A stretch of 64,000 nt of DNA. Source: Macrolepiota albuminosa. Its lineage: Eukaryota; Basidiomycota; Agaricomycetes; Agaricales; Agaricaceae. Below the pieces are notes generated by a model, which was not told the origin of the DNA, ran no database searches, and was given only the letters and a program-made list of their open reading frames with translations. The stretch covers positions 757,205 to 821,204 of the forward strand of contig JAMWFC010000051.1 of assembly GCA_027475525.1 (NCBI GenBank). Direction: 5' to 3'. Below are positions 1 through 11,234 of this stretch, one piece after another; position 1 is the stretch's first letter; the number at the start of each line of letters is the position of its first letter. The translations under genes and the position numbers were made by a program.

Positions 1-1223
1 CTCCATCCTTTGCGCAGATCTTGTTCGTACATACCGGTCGGCGAATCTCAGCCGTTCGTGGAGGACCCTACAGCTGACCAGGGTGTTACGCGTCAGAAGC
101 ATTTCATCCTGATGGAAGACCTAACTGGCAGATTGAAACGTCCGTGTGTGATGGATCTCAAAATGGGTACGCGACAGTACGGCATGGATGCCATTCTTGC
201 AAAGAAGAAGAGTCAACGAAAGAAGTGCGATAGGACGACCAGTCGTTCCTTGGGAGTTAGAGTTTGTGGGATGCAGGTGAGCACTTGACGTAGGTTCAAG
301 CCTTTTCGTGATTTTTATCATCTGTTGCAAGGTATGGAACTTAGTCACAGAATCATACACGACTCGGGACAAATATCGGGGTAGAGAAATCCGGGCTCAA
401 GACTTTGACGCTGTGTTGGCACAGTTCCTTTCAAATGGGCAGCGCACAAATATCGGGGTAGAGAAATCCGGGCTCAAGACTTTGACGCTGTGTTGGCACA
501 GTTCCTTTCAAATGGGCAGCGCTATTGGTATACCACATTCCTGCTCTGCTTCAAAAATTATATGCGTTGGCTCGTATCGTCAATCGTCTGAAAGGATACC
601 GATTCTATGGCTGTAGTATCCTCCTTATCTACGATGGCGATCAAGAAATACAAGAGACGTTTTGTACATCCGTTCTTGAAAACCCTTCGTCCCGCACCAA
701 ACGCGGTGAGTCATTGGAGCGTCGATCATCCAAGGGGTATGACAAGAAGGTCGATGAGCCTACATTACGCCGATCGTATAGCGAAGACCTTCTGCTTGGA
801 TCGGTCGCTAAGCGCTCCAACGGACGCAAGAAACGTGGTGACGTCGATGTTCGCATAGTTGACTTTGCCCATACGACCACTGGTAGAGACTGGCTTCCTT
901 ACGACGCGTTGGATGCCTCCCATGAGGTCTTTTCCAGTTCCAAAGGCTATCAAGCGGAAGTAGATCCAGAGTCCGGACTTCTTTACGCTAGGTTTCCCCC
1001 GCATTATCCTGATCAACCTGATCGAGGTTTTTTGTTTGGGCTGAAGAACCTTACAGAATCGTTGGAGCGAATTTGGAATGAGGAACGCAAGCGTCGATTC
1101 AAGGTCTCGCGTGACGATCCCTCCGTTCCTCCTCGACACCTTCCGGCACTGCCTATCGAGGGCAAAGAAATCTTTGCTGAAACATTTGGTGATGATGAAG
1201 ACCCGGGTATGATTTCAACCTAG
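1..1223 (+). CDS. KCS1: Inositol hexakisphosphate kinase (Kcs1/IP6K family), 5'-truncated, frame broken
   Basis: The encoded enzyme phosphorylates InsP6 to the pyrophosphate InsP7. The window starts inside the gene. The IPK-family substrate and ATP-site signature [14 protein letters not shown] is seen near 140-180, after [13 protein letters not shown] intron at about 277-331 joins GVRVCGMQ to [26 protein letters not shown] follows near 590-640, and the metal-binding DFA motif lies in [12 protein letters not shown] near 855-885. The protein ends at 1223. The order and spacing match fungal Kcs1. A 77-bp exact tandem duplication (369-522) lies inside exon 2 and shifts the frame. By my reading, removing one copy does not fully repair it: about one more base is needed near 523 to join SNGQR to [10 protein letters not shown] treat both faults as assembly errors, not a pseudogene. 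Family assignment is firm; the N-terminal half is outside the window. Confidence 0.9.
369..522. repeat. Exact 77-bp tandem duplication (369-445 / 446-522)
   Basis: Two identical 77-bp copies lie end to end inside an exon of the Kcs1-like gene and shift its frame (77 is not a multiple of 3). It belongs to the window-wide set of 77-bp duplications that look like untrimmed contig overlaps. Confidence 0.97.
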
Positions 1224-1593
1224 TTCCTTTTCTTTCATTCTTTCGTGTGGTCTGCTTGCTTTCTTGATGCTTCTATGTATGTATACCTGATTTTGGTCTT
1301 CCCACTCATCTGTACCTACCACACAATCACTATAGACTTCATTTTCAGTTCTTACATAGTTTTGTACGTAGTCATGATCAACACGTCTTCAATTGGGCTT
1401 CCGGACTTAATGAACGTGATCGAGGTTCACCGTCATGTGATGCAAACAACGCGTCGGAAGAACAATTCTAGCATCTCCTTGTTCTCTAATATCACATACG
1501 CGGGCCGCGTTCGTATCCAATCAACTCTCAGTGAATGTTTAACAATACGTTAGCTACCATCCGCTGACTCTTTGTCTCGAGTCTTTGATATAA
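1224..1593. other. Intergenic, Kcs1 3' end to HEI10 promoter
   Basis: About 370 bp separates two genes on the same strand. The first half is T-rich and fits a 3' untranslated region. I see no gene or clear regulatory motif other than a TATA-like TATAAAT just before the HEI10 start codon, too close to serve as its TATA box. Confidence 0.5.
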
Positions 1594-3622
1594 ATGGACA
1601 TCGACCTGAAATGCAATCGATTAACGTGCCGACAGCCACTCGCTGACAAGGCCGTGGTTGTATGTTCTGTCTTGTTCTGCCTGACTTTTGGTAGGACTTA
1701 CTGCACTACGCGGCACTGCGTTAGACAACATGTATGTTGCCGTATCCTTGGTTGCGTCAAATACTAAAAACGGCCACCCAGGCTCGCATATATTCTGTGG
1801 TATGGATTTGATGTTGCCGTATCCTTGGTTGCGTCAAATACTAAAAACGGCCACCCAGGCTCGCATATATTCTGTGGTATGGATTTGTAGGAAGCGTACC
1901 ACTGGCTGTAACTCTCACTGTGTGCTAGTTGGCTGTGCTAGCGAACTGTTCAACGCTTCTCGTCTTTGCCCAGGCGTGTTTTTCGTAACTCTCACTGTGT
2001 GCTAGTTGGCTGTGCTAGCGAACTGTTCAACGCTTCTCGTCTTTGCCCAGGCGTGTTTTTCGTGTGATGCTGTCATTCTACGCAACGAGTTCATTCTTTC
2101 CTTTGATAGCATGCGATACCTCCCTAAGAGAACCGTGAGTGTATCCTCTACGAATTTCGCCTCTCTAAAAATACACAGGGATGATGTCGTCGTACGTATG
2201 GCTAAAGAAATCGCCATCCCTTATAGTAAGAGTGGTCGTGTCAGGTCTGTTCACTTCAACCATCAAATGATTACAAAACCGTAAGTTGGCTGCTACACAT
2301 AATGTTAAACTTGCCATCCGCTTTAGTCTGTCTATCCGGTTTGACACCATCGACCATCTTGGAAATCTGTTCTCGGTAGGTGTTCGAGTTCATGGCGATT
2401 TCAGCTAACATTCCTTCGAGTGCTATTTCTTTCTGGCAGTATCAGATTTTCCAAGAGAAGTGAAGCCTGTTGTCCATATTGCTGATGGTGTTCGGAATCT
2501 TTCCCCTTGCAGCTCGTTTCAGCAAGCAGTTGTGCGCAATTTGAATGACAAGAATGCACAACTTCAAAAACAGTTAGAAAACCTTGCAGCTCGTTTCAGC
2601 AAGCAGTTGTGCGCAATTTGAATGACAAGAATGCACAACTTCAAAAACAGTTAGAAAATGTAATCAGAGAAGGTGAAGAGGATTTCAGTCCAATTTACCC
2701 GGAATTCATTCATTTTCTGTTGTAGCCAATAGCGAAATTTCCCTGTTGAACAGCAAGGCGGCTGGTGAGTTAGTAAGGGATTCCGATATTTTCGCGTAAC
2801 CCGAAATTCATCCTTAGACCTCGAGAGAGATCTCGAACTAGAGCGTAGAAAGATCCACGAGCTTCAGGATACATCGAGAGATCGAGAGAAGGAGTACCAG
2901 AAGCTTAAAGTAAGTTTGTTGATTTCTTATCATAACATTCACTCTGATCGTCAGTACACTCAGCTTCAACTCGATAAATTCAAGCGTAAAGCCCTGCTTG
3001 CTCCTCATTCCAATGGGCACGACAACCTCTCGGGATTTGGTACCCATTCGCTTGAGGAACAACCGAGACAACATCCACCAAGACAATTTGGAATGGGTAT
3101 CAATGCCATGAGCAATGCCAACTTGAGTGCTGTCGTTAATGGGATGGAAACCAGTGGTGTTGGTGCCTTTACCCTGTGCCTATGGCCATTGATTGATCCT
3201 GTGTTGTGCTCTCATAAGATCCAGAGGACGCCACTACCAGTGAATAGGACCATGCCTTTCGGGCCTCAAATTCCAGTAAACGCCACTAGAGGTCAACAAC
3301 CCCAACATGGCCATGTCAGGAACAAATCACATCGACAACCTTTTGCCGCGCCAACTGAGCGATCTTACCGTTCGACGACTGATCAATCTGACAGCGCAAA
3401 CGAAGTCGAGAGTATCCTTATCAGTAACCAGAATGCTATCCGCGGTCATGCCCATTACGGCAGCTGGTCTTCGACACCTCAACAGGTACCTAATGTCCAA
3501 GGTATGTCGCCTGCCACGCTTTTTGGTACAGACATGTTCTTATCCAAGTAGGATTTCCCAACAATTCAACAAATCGGCGTAGTAGTAACAAATTCAGGCC
3601 GATTATTGCCAATGGACAATGA
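1594..3622 (+). CDS. HEI10: HEI10/CCNB1IP1-like meiotic RING E3 ligase
   Basis: This gene encodes a Zip3/HEI10-family RING protein, which in other organisms acts at meiotic crossover sites as a SUMO or ubiquitin ligase. The start at 1594 opens with MDIDLKCNRLTC. Splicing gives KAVVVCSHIFC, VGCASELFNASRLCP, an exon with DDVVVRMA, one with WQYQIFQE, then NSFQQAVVRNLNDKNAQLQ. Coiled-coil exons follow (DLERDLELERRKIHELQ), then LDKFKRKALLAP and a polar S/N/Q-rich tail. The last exon ends in KFRPIIANGQ, stop at 3622. The RING Cys/His ligands are visible once about eight small introns are removed. Three 77-bp tandem duplications lie inside and disturb exon boundaries; without them every exon keeps the family frame, so I consider the gene intact. 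Predicted length is roughly 340 residues. Exact donor sites of the first introns are uncertain. Confidence 0.88.
1734..1887. repeat. Exact 77-bp tandem duplication (1734-1810 / 1811-1887)
   Basis: Two identical 77-bp copies cover the end of an intron and the short HEI10 exon with SHIFC, so that exon appears twice. Confidence 0.97.
1908..2061. repeat. Exact 77-bp tandem duplication (1908-1984 / 1985-2061)
   Basis: Two identical copies cover an intron end and the HEI10 exon with ASELFNASRLCP. It lies only 20 bp after the previous duplication, which would mean a very short contig between them. Confidence 0.97.
2505..2658. repeat. Exact 77-bp tandem duplication (2505-2581 / 2582-2658)
   Basis: Two identical copies cover a splice acceptor and the HEI10 exon that encodes SFQQAVVRNLNDKNAQLQ. 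Confidence 0.97.
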
Positions 3623-3843
3623 TTAAAAGGTATCAACGTTAGCTCATTAGTCGACGTACACATCGTAGGTAAGAATCCAAACACTGTTCCTGAGGGTTTA
3701 CAAATGCAGGTGATACGTAGGCAATGATTGTGTGGGTAACAGTGCAAAGATAGAACAGCATAACAGAGAAAACAGTAGAAACAAAATAAAACGTCCAAGT
3801 AAACCTTGAGTAAGGAAGCATTTGGTATCGAGTGGATAAAAAG

Positions 3844-6800
3844 CTACCATGGAGGTTTGACTGTGCCATTTTTCTCATCCTCAAGATATTGGCCGATGGC
3901 CAAGATGTCTTGACCAGCGCGGCGCAGATATCCCTCGAGCACACCTCGATCTGCTTCTGGGAGTAGGTGCGCAAGCTTGTCGACCTGGCGAACGAACTCA
4001 GGGTCTGGAGTAATATCAATGCCCGCCGGTTCCGGGCTTGATGTGGTTTCAAGTAAGGATGGGCGCCGCCCAAGTGCCTCACTGCGTTCTGTACTTGAGG
4101 CGTTGGAAGCGAACGAGTTTGTAGTGCTCATGAGAGTCTGTGAACGTGCCGCACGGCGATTGGGTATCGCACGGGGACCACCGGGGACCACGGGACTAGT
4201 GGGTATATTGATGAGGCGAGGAGCACCTACTGGAGGAGGCTTAGTGAGGACCCTTGCTTGTTGGTTGGTAGCGATCTGCGCCAACCCTGGTTTCTTAGAC
4301 GAGGAAATACTATTCTTTCTGCCGAGAGAAGCGAAGAAGCCTCCGCTTGATTTGGTACCAGAACTTGAAGAAGCGAGGGAACGGATGGAACCAGGTGGCG
4401 TGTTGTTCGCCAACGACGATGATCGTACTTGATACATGTTGTTTGCAAGTGAGGGGTATGGAAGGACAGGAGGGGCAGTAGGGGCAAGATCAACTGACTT
4501 GTTAGTTAGGTCAGTAGCCATCGACGCATCAGGACGCCGAGGGAACTCAGAAATTATGGATGAACCAGATGTGTGTCTCGGCTGTGGAGTGAACGTGTGC
4601 GAAGAAAACGCGACGGTGGGCCGATTATAATTTGCTGAGTGATTTTTCAATGTCAACAAAGTATAAAGATATGATCCAAGCGTACCTCGTTGTTTAGCCT
4701 CAATGGTCCAATCGCTAAGACCTGAGTCGTACATATAGAGTTCATTAATTTTTTGCGCGTAGACCATACAGCGTTCAAGAGATGTTTTCTTTGTCGAAAT
4801 TTCAGTGCAGAACATCGCAGGCGGAGACGACGATATGATTTTCGGGCGAGGTGGGGGTAGGGGAATGGATTGCATTGCTGGAGAGGGTGTCCTTGACGAA
4901 TAATATGCGTCACTAGATCGACGAGACTTGGAAGATAAGGATGATGTACGAGGAAGGGAAGTCGACAACCGTTTGAGGTTGGTCGTCAAACTATTCCGGA
5001 AACTTTTAGGAGGAGGACTAGGGGTCTCGGCATGACGACCTTGATATAAAGGCGATTGAGGACGACGTGTTGAAAAGTCATCAGTGACGTGTCGCCTTGG
5101 AGTCGAAGATGAGATCATGTCAGTCGAGACATCTTGTTCTTCACGAGCATCTTGTTCTTCTATGTGTTGCATTGGTTTTATCACGGTAATCGGAGGAACG
5201 GCAGCATTGTCAGATGCATGATCATCTGCAGGACTAACAACGAGGAAACTGGCGTCTCCATGCGGACGGTCATCTTCGAAAGCCATCAACGGTTGAGATG
5301 CGGGAGTATCCGAGATAGACGCTGTCGTCGTCGAAGATGAAGAGACACCTTCACGTCGGTGTACTAATTCGAGTTGGTGTAACTCGGAAGTGATAGTTGA
5401 GCTGTAAAGTTGAACGTGTCAAAAAGTTTGATGCATGATGGGAGCAAAAGACAATGCGCACGTTACTTCGACTTCTGGTTGCAAGCCTTCTGAGGACACC
5501 GCTTTATCCTCTGCCGACTTGAGGGTTACCTGGATCTTCGGCTCTGGAGTACGTGAAGCAAGAGCAGCCGTCACAGAAGGTAAGTGTAGAGCCTTTTTGG
5601 CAGCCTCAATATCACCTATCCTATTTGACGAAACAGGGGAGTTATAACGAGGTGGACGAGGAGGGACAGGCGATTTGGCATCAAGATTGAACATAGCTCG
5701 AGGAGGTGGTAAAGGTGGGAGAGGGCCTGCAGTAGAGTGCACACCTTTGAAAGCAGAATTTATGACAGGTGAGATCAAAACAGCAATTAATGTCATAGAT
5801 CCAAATGGGCTTACCAGGCTCGTACTGAAGATAGACTGGCTTGCCTTGAGAGGTGAGAGGCACAGCAGACACTTGGTGTACAATAGTGTCCAAATGACTT
5901 GAAGTGTCTTTCCTTTTAATGGCCCCCGCTGATTCGAGATTGACAATGACAGGCGCGGCAACCCGGACACTAACATCCTTCTTTTCCCCTATTTCAGGCG
6001 TGGTGACGAGTGAGTTTGGCGCGTTTCTGCGCATGATATTAGGTCCCGCCTGACCAGGAGAGAGCAATTCGTGTGTTTGATTTGACGAATCCGAAACTTC
6101 ACTGGAAGCTGATAATTGTAGAGGCTTATTGTGCTGATCATCAGGCAGAGTGTTGTCGACAGTGTTTTGAGGTTCAAGTGTCTCTTCCAAAGTCTCCGGT
6201 CCTCCCTGATCAGCTCCAGATTCTCGGCCGATACTCCTCGTTCCATTCGCTACGTCAGACGAATTCTTGTCGCGCTTCTTTATACAATTATTCTGAGCGG
6301 TGACGTCTGAGGTGGTAGGTGCAATAGTAGGAGGTGTTAAATGAGTGTAAGATGAGGGTGCTGCGTCAGGCGGGGCAACCAGCGCGATTCCTGTAAGATC
6401 TGATGTAACTCCACACCGTGCACGAATAGAAGGACTTTGAAATTGGTCGTCCTTTTTGTATTTTTTGGGCGGTGAGTCTTCGAGTGGATCCATTTGGACT
6501 ATTGCAAGTCGACGCCGGTCGGAACCACCATCTGAGGGTATATTGGAACGTCGAGTAACCTTTGAGATGGAGAGCGGCGCCGTAGTAGAGAACTCAGTAT
6601 GATCATCAGAATAGTCTGAGGAAGATGTTGAAGTCACAGACTTCTGTCTGGCAACTAGACGAGTCGAGGACGATTCTCGATCGGTTTCAGTGTCGGCTAA
6701 TGGGTAGTGCTGCGAGGAGTGATCGGTGTCCCGTTTAGAAGACTCAGACGGCTTGGAGTCGCGTCTGGAGTGCTCTGCATGTTGCTTGGTGTGGTCTACG

Positions 6801-6938
6801 CGCGTGGGGCGAGCTTTAAACAACAAGATCAATAACAGGTACTTGAAATAGCCCATATCTGAGACCTGAAAAACGCGGCTGACCTTTGGAAGGTTTATAG
6901 GACCTGGACCCAGAGTAAGTTGATTCCTTTGCACTCAT
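3844..6938 (-). CDS. Long basidiomycete protein of unknown function with CUE-like C-terminus
   Basis: I do not recognise this as a named family. Two long open stretches join into one gene: the upstream one ends near 5480 and splices (donor after PEVEVT) to STITSELHQLELVHRREG, which runs into MAFEDDRPHGDASF. The start at 6938 gives MSAKESTYSGSRSYKP. Most of the protein, about 900 residues, is Ser/Pro/Thr-rich and probably disordered, with SH3-ligand-like runs such as PLPPLPPPRA and PVPPRPPR. A short conserved-looking block, SLERCMVYAQKINELYMY, sits in the middle. The C-terminus, KLAHLLPEADRGVLEGYLR followed by AIGQYLEDEKNGT, has the helical LP-x(6)-L look of a CUE or UBA ubiquitin-binding domain. 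That is an inference from pattern only. At least three small introns are visible. A scaffold or trafficking adaptor would fit, but there is no direct evidence. Confidence 0.75.
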
Positions 6939-7031
6939 GGTTACAGTGAAGGGAGGAGGCGATTATTGGGGGCTGTTCATGACAAGGCGGTGATGAATTG
7001 CTGCCTTGTTTCATCTCCGGCAATGCTATCT

Positions 7032-7037
7032 CACGTG
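7032..7037. promoter_or_regulatory. CACGTG E-box-type palindrome
   Basis: A CACGTG hexamer, the core site of bHLH factors, lies about 95 bp upstream of the minus-strand start at 6938. Three other divergent or upstream regions of this window carry the same core. Function is inferred. Confidence 0.35.
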
Positions 7038-7380
7038 GGTCCCATGTTCAGACCCATTCTTCTGTCAACTTCCCCACCAACCCACTTTATTGAGCTCTGG
7101 TCCATTGTCACGATGCCTATCATGTGTGCAGTAGGCTTCCTGATTTTCAAATATCGTTGTCCACGTGTGTAGCAAATAGGCGTTGAATGTTAAACATTCA
7201 TCGTTCGTGATCTACTCAAGCTCAATGCATCTACTACCGAATGTTGTTGTCACTCAGGCGACGTGCACCACACTATTGCATGTGTTTGTTCTTTCCGGGT
7301 CCAGTTATGGGTGGGTTCAGATGAAGGTAAAATAACTATGCACCTGATGCATTGCTGAATTATCGTAATGTGAGTATGTA

Positions 7381-7386
7381 TATAAA
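7381..7386 (+). promoter_or_regulatory. TATA-box-like element upstream of Med18
   Basis: TATAAA lies 94 bp before the Med18 start codon, a reasonable position for a TATA box. The assignment rests on the sequence match and position only. Confidence 0.4.
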
Positions 7387-7474
7387 TGGTTTTATCGGCC
7401 CGTGTATCAAGCTGGTAGTAGTAAAGTTCTCACACTTAGTTTTTCCTTTGAACGAGACGAGCTCACAAACTAAT

Positions 7475-8237
7475 ATGTCATCTCATTACTACGAAGTTGC
7501 TCTCTTTGGAGAATTTTTCTCCCGTGATCTTAAAGCAATACTTAATCGTATAACTCTCCACAGTGAATCATCACGGCCGATGCACACTCGGGAAATCGTC
7601 TTTGAGCCTCTTGACGCGCAACATCAACGTGATTCGGGCACTGATCCTGTCTTGTTGAGAGCAAAGAAAGAGTTGACAGATCCGGACTCGGGATGGTACA
7701 TTTATGCCCTGTGTATCTTGCTGTATTATAAAAGGTTCACCTTTGAACAGGGTACTATACACTTATCTCAAACCAGAGTCTGTCCGAGTGCATCCTGAGG
7801 CAACTGTACGTCCATGGGCCACTTGCGAGGTTATAGGTGATGCGCTAAGCTTTGCGGCTTCATTGGGGTACATGTAAGTCCTGTCATGGCCTCCTCATGT
7901 TCTAGTAATCGATCTTTGCAGACGGCGTTCTCAAATTTACAAACGCGGATACATTTTCAGACGTGGCACTCTCGTCATTCTCATGTTTCAGCAGGAGCAG
8001 GTAATGGATATCATAGAACGGTAGTACTGTACACTAAACGTTTCGAAAATCAAGGTGGACCCCAGAACGCAACAACCTATCCCAACTCACCCCGATACCC
8101 TCTGGGAAGTGGAAGTCAAAACTGCATCGCCTATCCGCAATACGCAGGAGACGCCTCTGAGCCATGCGGTTAATGCTGTCCTCGAAGTACAGCTCTTCAT
8201 GAAAGGATTACTCGATCTTCGAAGACAGGACGTTTAA
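7475..8237 (+). CDS. MED18: Mediator complex subunit 18
   Basis: Med18 (yeast Srb5) is part of the Mediator head module that bridges activators and RNA polymerase II. The start at 7475 gives MSSHYYEVALFGEFFSRD, followed by RITLHSESS and REIVFEPL, typical of the basidiomycete family. Splicing from DSGW (donor near 7693, acceptor before 7750) joins to VLYTYLKPESVRVHPE. The next exon holds WATCEVIGDALSF, then after an intron YKRGYIFRRGTLVILMFQQ, which is the beta-barrel core of Med18. The last exon, VDPRTQQPIPTHPDTLW to LLDLRRQDV, ends at 8237. Total length is about 210-220 residues, as expected. The stop lies only 26 bp from the stop of the convergent Bcd1 gene. Confidence 0.88.
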
Positions 8238-8263
8238 CACTCAGTCCACATCATCTAGGTCCC

Positions 8264-9734
8264 TCAATCTCCCAATGCCCCCCAATCAACATCGCCGTCT
8301 GTTCCGATCTTTTCTGCCCACATCTCGTCACCATGAGCATGTCGCATCAGCTCTACCAGAACTTCAGGATCAACCTCGACTTCCCCTTCGTCGTCAGTTC
8401 CTTCTAGTACTGCTTCATTGCCACCTGTCTCTGCCTCGCTGTCACCTGCATCACCATCACCATCCTCGTCACTCCCTGTGTAACCGCTCAACAAACCTAG
8501 TCCATCCGGAGGCTTCGGTGTTTCTTCCTCATCTACATCGCTTCCATATCCTCCCAGTAGCCCGTTTATGGCCTCTTTTCCCGCCCTTTCCGAAAGTTTC
8601 CTTCGCTTTGCGCTTGGCTTGTCATCTGCAGGGAGTTCTTTCAGTACCCCCTGTACATCCACCACTGGCCCATTGAACTCTTCCCAAACTTCAATAGTTG
8701 GGAACTCTATGAAGTGGGTATTTCGTAAGAGAGCTAGAAGAGGTTGAGATGAGTCAAAACGGAAGTAAGCTTTTTTGTGCTGTGACTTTTGGAACACAGC
8801 AGCACGAGGGTCCAGATGGGCTGCCATTACAAAATGTGGAGATATAAATGAATCTGGGTCATCGGGGTCGGGGAACAGGAAGCGCCTGAGCCAATCTTTT
8901 GGCGCGACGTTTTTTCTCGACAGAATCCGTTCTGCTGCTTGTTGTGCTAGGTTCAACAGAGGTGTATTCATGTCATTTCTATGTGTCAGAAGTATTAGCG
9001 ATGGGCTCGAAGATTGGGAAGATGGAGCAAGGGGATCGTGTGGCGGATGTATCTTGAATTCCACAGTTAAAAATGCAGTGTGGCTTCTACCGAGAGGGAG
9101 AGGTGAAACCCAATTTATTATAAAATATACTCAAGAACAAGTAATGGATAACACACTTGGATTCCCAATATGATTGGTTAAGTTTTCGCCGTTCCATTCC
9201 AACAGGAAGAATATCCATATCAATGTCCCGAGCCTCCAACTGCATCTTCAGCAAATCGCGCTTCGTATGTCCTCCCGCTCGACCTTTGCCCCTTCCTCTA
9301 CCCTCGCCACTCCTCCCCCGCCCGGTACCACTATATCCGTGCAATACATACCCACCTTTGACAATCTCCTTCCCCCAATCACCCACGCGCCTACCAACAT
9401 CCTCAAGGAACACATAGTCATTCATCATGGTGCCCCAAGTGTACTTGTTCATCGGTACATACGCGGATTTGTTACGCTGACCAGTGCAACCTGTCGCGCT
9501 CTTGTGACTGGTAGAGCACAGTAATGAACAAGTGCGTATAGAGCAGCCTGGGCAGGTGTAGATCGAATCACGGGCATTGCAGATGCTACACATTGTCTGT
9601 GTGGTTGCGGATGAATTAGCCTCTGGTTGTGAGGTGGTCGCGGCCGGAAGATCCGCCATTTGCAACCTGAGTGGACGTTCGGCGTTCAGACGTTCAAGTT
9701 TTTGTCTCGTTTCGTCACGTGGATCGGAAATCAT
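8264..9734 (-). CDS. BCD1: Box C/D snoRNP assembly protein Bcd1 (zf-HIT)
   Basis: Bcd1/ZNHIT6 is a nuclear factor needed for stability and assembly of box C/D snoRNPs. The protein starts at 9734 (MISDPRDETRQKLERLN). A zf-HIT domain follows near residues 48-85: CSICNARDSIYTCPGCS, then TCSLLCSTSH and a final Cys in TGCTG. This gives the interleaved Cys/His pattern of the family. Family-like PMNKYTWGTMMNDYVFLED comes after it. A 70-bp intron near 9080-9150 joins YWESK to SHTAFLTVEFKIHPP. The second exon contains LRRFLFPDPDDPDSF and ends in a long acidic tail rich in D and E. An RGRG-rich insert (GRGRSGEGRGRGKGRAGG) may bind RNA. Internal ATG codons exist, but the first is taken as the start because the reading is continuous. 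Confidence 0.92.
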
Positions 9735-9961
9735 TTAGGCGCTGGGAGATAGGTGGATTATCCCGACTTGTACAGGTTCCCCCATTTTTCGTCCATAAAC
9801 CATCAACCAGCCTCAGCTCAGTAATAGAGTAAATGGCATGCTATTACGATAAATCAGATGAAGAGAACGAAAATACATGTAGACAAGAGTGATATACGGG
9901 TTATATAGGTAGGGATAAATGCTGAACGTGTCCCGTCTCATCTAAAGATGCACTTAGCCTA

Positions 9962-11009
9962 TTAAATGTCATCCATGCCGAAATCGATCTCCACTTTCTC
10001 GCCGGGTTTAAAGGCTGGAAGGCCTACAATGACAGAATCAGCCAAAAACGCTGTGAACGTAGCGTAACGTTCAAAACGCACCGCGGTACGGACAGCCAGC
10101 ACAACGGAACGCATCTCCGAGGAAACAGCTGCCACAGCTGCTGGTCGCCTTCGGAGCTGACTTGGCTGCCTGGATCAGGCGATCCCTCGCAGCCTGTGTC
10201 ATCTCCTTCGCATCCCCATCTATCGCCCCATCCAAAAAGACGACTTTGCCCGACTTTCGCTCCTCCTCCTCCAGCTCCGCCAGACCACACGAGCAATTTT
10301 TGCACGCCTTCTTCCTCCGTGGTTTAGTGACATCTACAGGCTCGCATGTCGGCACTGGCCGCGCCTTATCTGCGGCTGTAAGAAGAGCCTCGGCATCAAT
10401 CCTTGGCGTCGCAGGCGCATTAAGAGTCCAGAGCGCCTTCTTCGTAGCTGGGTCGGTCTTTTTGCGGTTCAAAAGTGGGACTGAAGCGGGTTGAAGAGAA
10501 GTTGTCACTGTGTGTGCATGCGCGGGCTTCTGGGCAAGTAAAGAGCCTCCTTCTGTAAGCGTGGAAAGGACTTGAAACCCAGCAAATGTCAGCTCTGTCG
10601 GGAGTGATTGGATCGCGGAGGAAGGGTTGAGTAAATGTAGAGTGCCTAACGGCGTCAGTCCTGTGAGAAGTTGAGATAAGAGAGATGAGAGGTGTGGTGA
10701 CAGAGTTTCGTAGTCTGAAGGTGCGAGAGTGACATGAACAGACGAGTAATAGTCTGGGCTCAAGGTCGTCGCTTGAGAATGAAAGATAAGGCAAGCTTCC
10801 TTCAGATTAACCTCGGCGTTCTTACCTCTATCTACCAATCGGTCTAGAAGCAGCCTGTCCACCTGACGACTTGCCTCCAATTCAGAAATTAACGATTGAT
10901 ATTTCCCGTTCCCGGCTGTCGAAAGAGATCCAATCACTAGTGCGGGTCCCTTGGAAGAGGAGGCAGATCCGGAGGAGCTTGCATCCAAAGATACTGCTGT
11001 TGGCGACAT
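9962..11009 (-). CDS. DRE2: Dre2/anamorsin, cytosolic Fe-S cluster assembly electron carrier
   Basis: Dre2 receives electrons from Tah18 and feeds cytosolic iron-sulphur protein assembly. The two C-terminal Cys motifs are clear: CKNCSCG with an upstream Cys (PTCEP) forms motif I, and [19 protein letters not shown] forms the twin CX2C motif II. A 65-bp intron near 10030-10095 joins CPYRG to [19 protein letters not shown], the conserved family ending; without it the reading would run into unrelated residues. The N-terminal half resembles the degenerate methyltransferase-like fold of the family ([29 protein letters not shown]). The start is at 11009 ([14 protein letters not shown]). About 330 residues is typical for fungi. 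Confidence 0.95.
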
Positions 11010-11234
11010 TGCTGCGTTTGTAAACAGGTTTCTAGAGAGTCCTATAATCAGGAGGTGAAGATCACCGAAAAAATCAAATCATTACATGAAGACGATCATG
11101 AATGTTTTCTCACGATATCTTACTCATCCTCCGTCGGCTATTCCAGTTCCGAATTGAATTGACGAGAAAGATTAAACTAAAGTACAGACCATACAAAAAA
11201 GAAGCTGAAGTCTAAACTGAAACCGAGCGCTCGC

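Larger units (their letters stand above)
6939..7474. other. Divergent promoter region between unknown gene and Med18
   Basis: The 536-bp divergent interval contains a CACGTG box at 7032-7037 and a TATAAA at 7381-7386. No gene is supported inside it. Confidence 0.5.
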
